Below, piece by piece: positions 61,549 through 64,000 of a stretch of 64,000 nt of DNA. Under the pieces are notes generated by a model. That model was not told where the DNA came from, did not search any database, and saw nothing but the letters and a program-made list of their open reading frames with translations. Where the stretch lies: contig JAULBX010029931.1 in the NCBI GenBank assembly GCA_032358255.1, positions 1 through 64,000 on the forward strand, read 5' to 3'. Position numbers and translations under genes: made by a program. This stretch comes from Heterotrichella gracilis (lineage: Eukaryota; Sar; Xanthophyceae; Tribonematales; Xanthonemataceae). Position 1 is the stretch's first letter, and each line of letters starts with the position of its first letter.

Positions 61549-63272
61549 GAGGGACCCAGGAAGGCGTGGGTGTGCATGGTGGGGACGGAGTGAGTGCAAA
61601 GTGAGGAGGGGATGGAATGTGCGAGTTTGTCCTCCATGCAGCTGTAACAGGGGCCATCCAGGGCCGGAGAGCTACCTGAGCAGTGCTGCCATTGCCGTGC
61701 TGTGTGTAAAATAAATAAATAAATAAATATTCCGTGTTGTGTAATACATACTATGCTCTCCGTTGTACCGCTAGCCCCTCAACTCAAGTAATGTTCATGT
61801 AACATACCGAGTCGAATAGTTACTATTATATTCACTCCAACACAATAACACGGCGTTTCGCAGAACTGATCAGCCTACACCTCCCAGGGGCTTCAAGCAT
61901 GTCCTGTCCCTGTCAAGCCCCCTCATAATCTCCAATGCACTGGATTATACCTGGTGACATGGGCATCCGCCACGTCACTTGCACTTGGCCAATGCACACC
62001 CTGGTACCCACCTGCAAGCTCCTTGAAAAAAATGTTGCCATGCGTAACCACGCACACGAGGGCAACATATACAGGCATGGACAAGCCCAGCCTGCTTTGG
62101 AAATCCCTGCATGTGCACAGGTGGACTGTCAGGATGAAAATAGGAAGGAAAGAAAGAAAACGGCCACAGGTGACAAGCCAGGCACAAAACACACAACAGG
62201 GCGTGCTCCTCCTTGCCAACAATCCAAAAAGGCATGTATCACAAGGCCTTGGATGTGCAAGCAACATGCACAGGCTATGCAACCATTACTAATATTCCAC
62301 TGGGTTACTTTCAGACGAGCGTTTGGTGACTTTGTGCCTTGTTCTCACTGTTCAGTCGTATATGGAGGCCAAAAGCTTGCATGCTTTTAGGGTTCAAATG
62401 TGGGTGTCCCTGCAACCTTAGGGATTTGGTACCCAATATTATATTAGAAAGAATAATGATAATTGCACCAGGTAAACTTTACCTGGTGGCTTTAAGCACA
62501 AGTTTTGACCTCAAAGCTACAGTAATGTCACTGCAACAGTAGCACAATATGTCCCATGGCTGCAGCCGCAGAGCCCAATGGTGCAAGGACAAGAGAACAG
62601 CAGAAAAGCGTCACAAAAGGCGGCATGCACAATGTGCATGTCATGCGCCCGACGAATTCTTCCAGGAGGTTGTTTATTTATTGTCTTTGGGAAACCATGC
62701 AGCAGATCATGCGTGCTGACATCCTCTCAAAGTCTTGCATTGGAAAGAATAATAGTTGAAAACAAAAGAAAAGCAGTGTGCTGCAGATGCCCGGCGGCAC
62801 CGCAGCGCCATACCAATCACATGTATGCATTTCTCTTCTTAAATCCCTGCTTGCCCTTCCTTAGGACAACATTCTTACTTCACTAAGCTTTCTTCGCTTT
62901 TGCTTTCAAAAATCAAACCAGCCTGCCTGTCAATACTTAAAAGTGCATCCCTGCGGCCATAAATATTTACATTACTTTGCTCCTCTGACCACTTTGCACA
63001 TAGTCAGATCCCCTGATGCCTTGCCTTTCCACGAGCGCCTCATGCTGCGGCCCTAAGTGCAACCCATCCAGCAAGTCACCATGACCAGTAGGGATTACTC
63101 TGAAGCGCACTCATACATCCCTCTAAATTCCGCCCCCAAGACAGCCAGGTAGTGCGCCACTCTTCCGCATCAGAGTGCACCATCTTTCGATGCCAAGGTG
63201 CGCCACTTGTCGCCATCGCACAAGGTGGGTGGAGTGCCACATGGCCGCAATGCCCAGCTGCCAAGTGGCGCC
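61549..63272. other. Intergenic region between the tandem membrane-protein copies
   Basis: It holds the promoter side of copy 1 and the 3' flank of copy 2. An (AAAT)5 run lies at 61707-61728. The stretch at about 62840-62940 resembles 60360-60450 in order of short blocks, as expected if the duplication included 3' flanks. No other gene is seen; undetected 5' exons of copy 1 could lie near 61960-62050. Confidence 0.45.
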
Positions 63273-64000
63273 TCATGCCCATGCCAGCACCACTAGGCCA
63301 AACACAAGGGCAGCGGTGGCCAGGCAGCCAGCCAGCACCCAAGCAAATGCCTGCGCAGCGATGCAACATGCGGGTATTCAAATTACACAAAAGATTGTGC
63401 TCCCAAGGGCGTCGCGCTAAACACATGTGTTTTTCCTACATTCAGCAACATTCAGCAGCAAGAATGGTCAAAACACAGAACAAGGAAATCTCTTGGGTTG
63501 GGTTTGGTACAAAGATCTTGCATGAAGCGCAGTGTCACACTGAATCACCAGCTGCTTGGTCCGCAAGCCGCATGTGCGCTGGATGGTGTTCAGCCCCTTG
63601 TCCACAAAAGGAGCCAAAACCACTGCGCCACCTGCTCGCGCCACCTGGCAAAAATCAGGCATGCAATCAGCACCACTGAAAGCTGACTATGGTGACAATT
63701 GAAATTCGATGGATGAAGGATGCAAGCCATGCAAACATGTTTCTGGCAGAGTGGCCCAGCACCACACAAGGATGTACGAACCTTTTCTACCAGTATGGCA
63801 TACCCAACAGTCACAGCGGAATAGCCACCCTCAAACAGCAAACACGCAAACAACACCCTCTCCAGCAGCACGCCAGCCCTCCCTTCCCCTCCCCTTTATG
63901 ACCTCAACCACGTAACATCACCCCGTATCACCACTCCGCTTCTACACGCCCACCACTCCAGCGCTTACCTTTGTCACCTGGCTGCCGGCCCATGTGAGCG
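63273..64000 (-). CDS. Small membrane protein of unknown function, tandem copy 2 (5' end outside window)
   Basis: Partial: exons 64000-63969 (continues outside), 63644-63549, 63350-63273. Visible protein: LTWAGSQVTK, then VARAGGAVVLAPFVDKGLN and TIQRTCGLRTKQL, then a transmembrane helix FAWVLAGCLATAALVFGLVV and the stop. It aligns with copy 1 throughout (for example VAQAAGARVLGPFVDRGLN), and splice positions match. The repeated GG/AP/FVD pattern between hydrophobic parts may be the family signature, but I cannot name it. The intron 63968-63645 holds a hydrophobic open frame that I do not include, since the splice match to copy 1 skips it. Confidence 0.65.

Noticed and set aside
63590-63871. 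Hydrophobic minus-strand frame in copy 2 of the membrane-protein gene as an extra exon
   Set aside because: Copy 1 joins ...LLVK directly to VAQAAG, so LTWAGSQVTK|VARAGG is the matching splice and the hydrophobic frame stays in the intron.

Overview
This window reads as nuclear DNA of a green alga. Nearly every gene is cut by many short, phase-consistent GT-AG introns, and coding regions are GC-rich with G/C third positions. Several nuclear genes encode chloroplast proteins with transit peptides (ribosomal protein S10, HSP70B, a nickel-transporter-like protein). Short TTTAGGG arrays, the plant/Chlorella-type telomere unit, are scattered through introns. A selenocysteine-type MsrA also fits chlorophytes, which keep a Sec insertion system. 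I would guess a trebouxiophyte or other core chlorophyte; genus and species cannot be told from the sequence alone. Exon models were spliced by hand from reading frame, splice-site consensus and family motifs, and almost all of them close in phase.

Layout: (-) class II nucleotidyltransferase, poly(A) polymerase or CCA-adding type (479-3582); (+) plastid ribosomal protein S10 (4202-4717); (+) chloroplast HSP70B (6335-9610); (+) MCTS1 (11006-12324); (-) plastid nickel-transporter-like membrane protein (13979-15902); (-) phospholipase B-like Ntn hydrolase (17305-20871); (-) selenoprotein MsrA with an in-frame UGA and a SECIS candidate (22652-23957); (+) PAF1 (24419-27813); (-) theta/nu-type family A DNA polymerase (28663-36170); (-) FAD-dependent monooxygenase (38081-41528); (+) DRG1 GTPase (42140-45485); (-) N-myristoylatable PP2C phosphatase (46320-49612); (+) YjbQ/UPF0047 protein (50227-52419); (-) secreted GH1 beta-glucosidase (54505-58376) with a tRNA-Glu(CTC) lying antisense inside one intron (56033-56104); (-) two tandem copies of a small unrecognised membrane-protein gene, the second cut by the window end (60767-61548 and 63273-64000).

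The genes are mostly housekeeping: organelle RNA and protein synthesis and folding, transcription elongation, translation recycling, repair, and redox. They form no operon or pathway. Four head-to-head pairs probably share promoter regions: nucleotidyltransferase/S10, MsrA/PAF1, FAD enzyme/DRG1 and PP2C/YjbQ. The more unusual signals are the recoded UGA in MsrA, short duplications of exon ends interleaved with TTTAGGG repeats at several loci, one intron bounded by a 15-base direct repeat, a polymerase of the theta/nu family that appears to lack a helicase half, and a tandem pair of unknown membrane proteins. I see no transposon, virus or CRISPR array.
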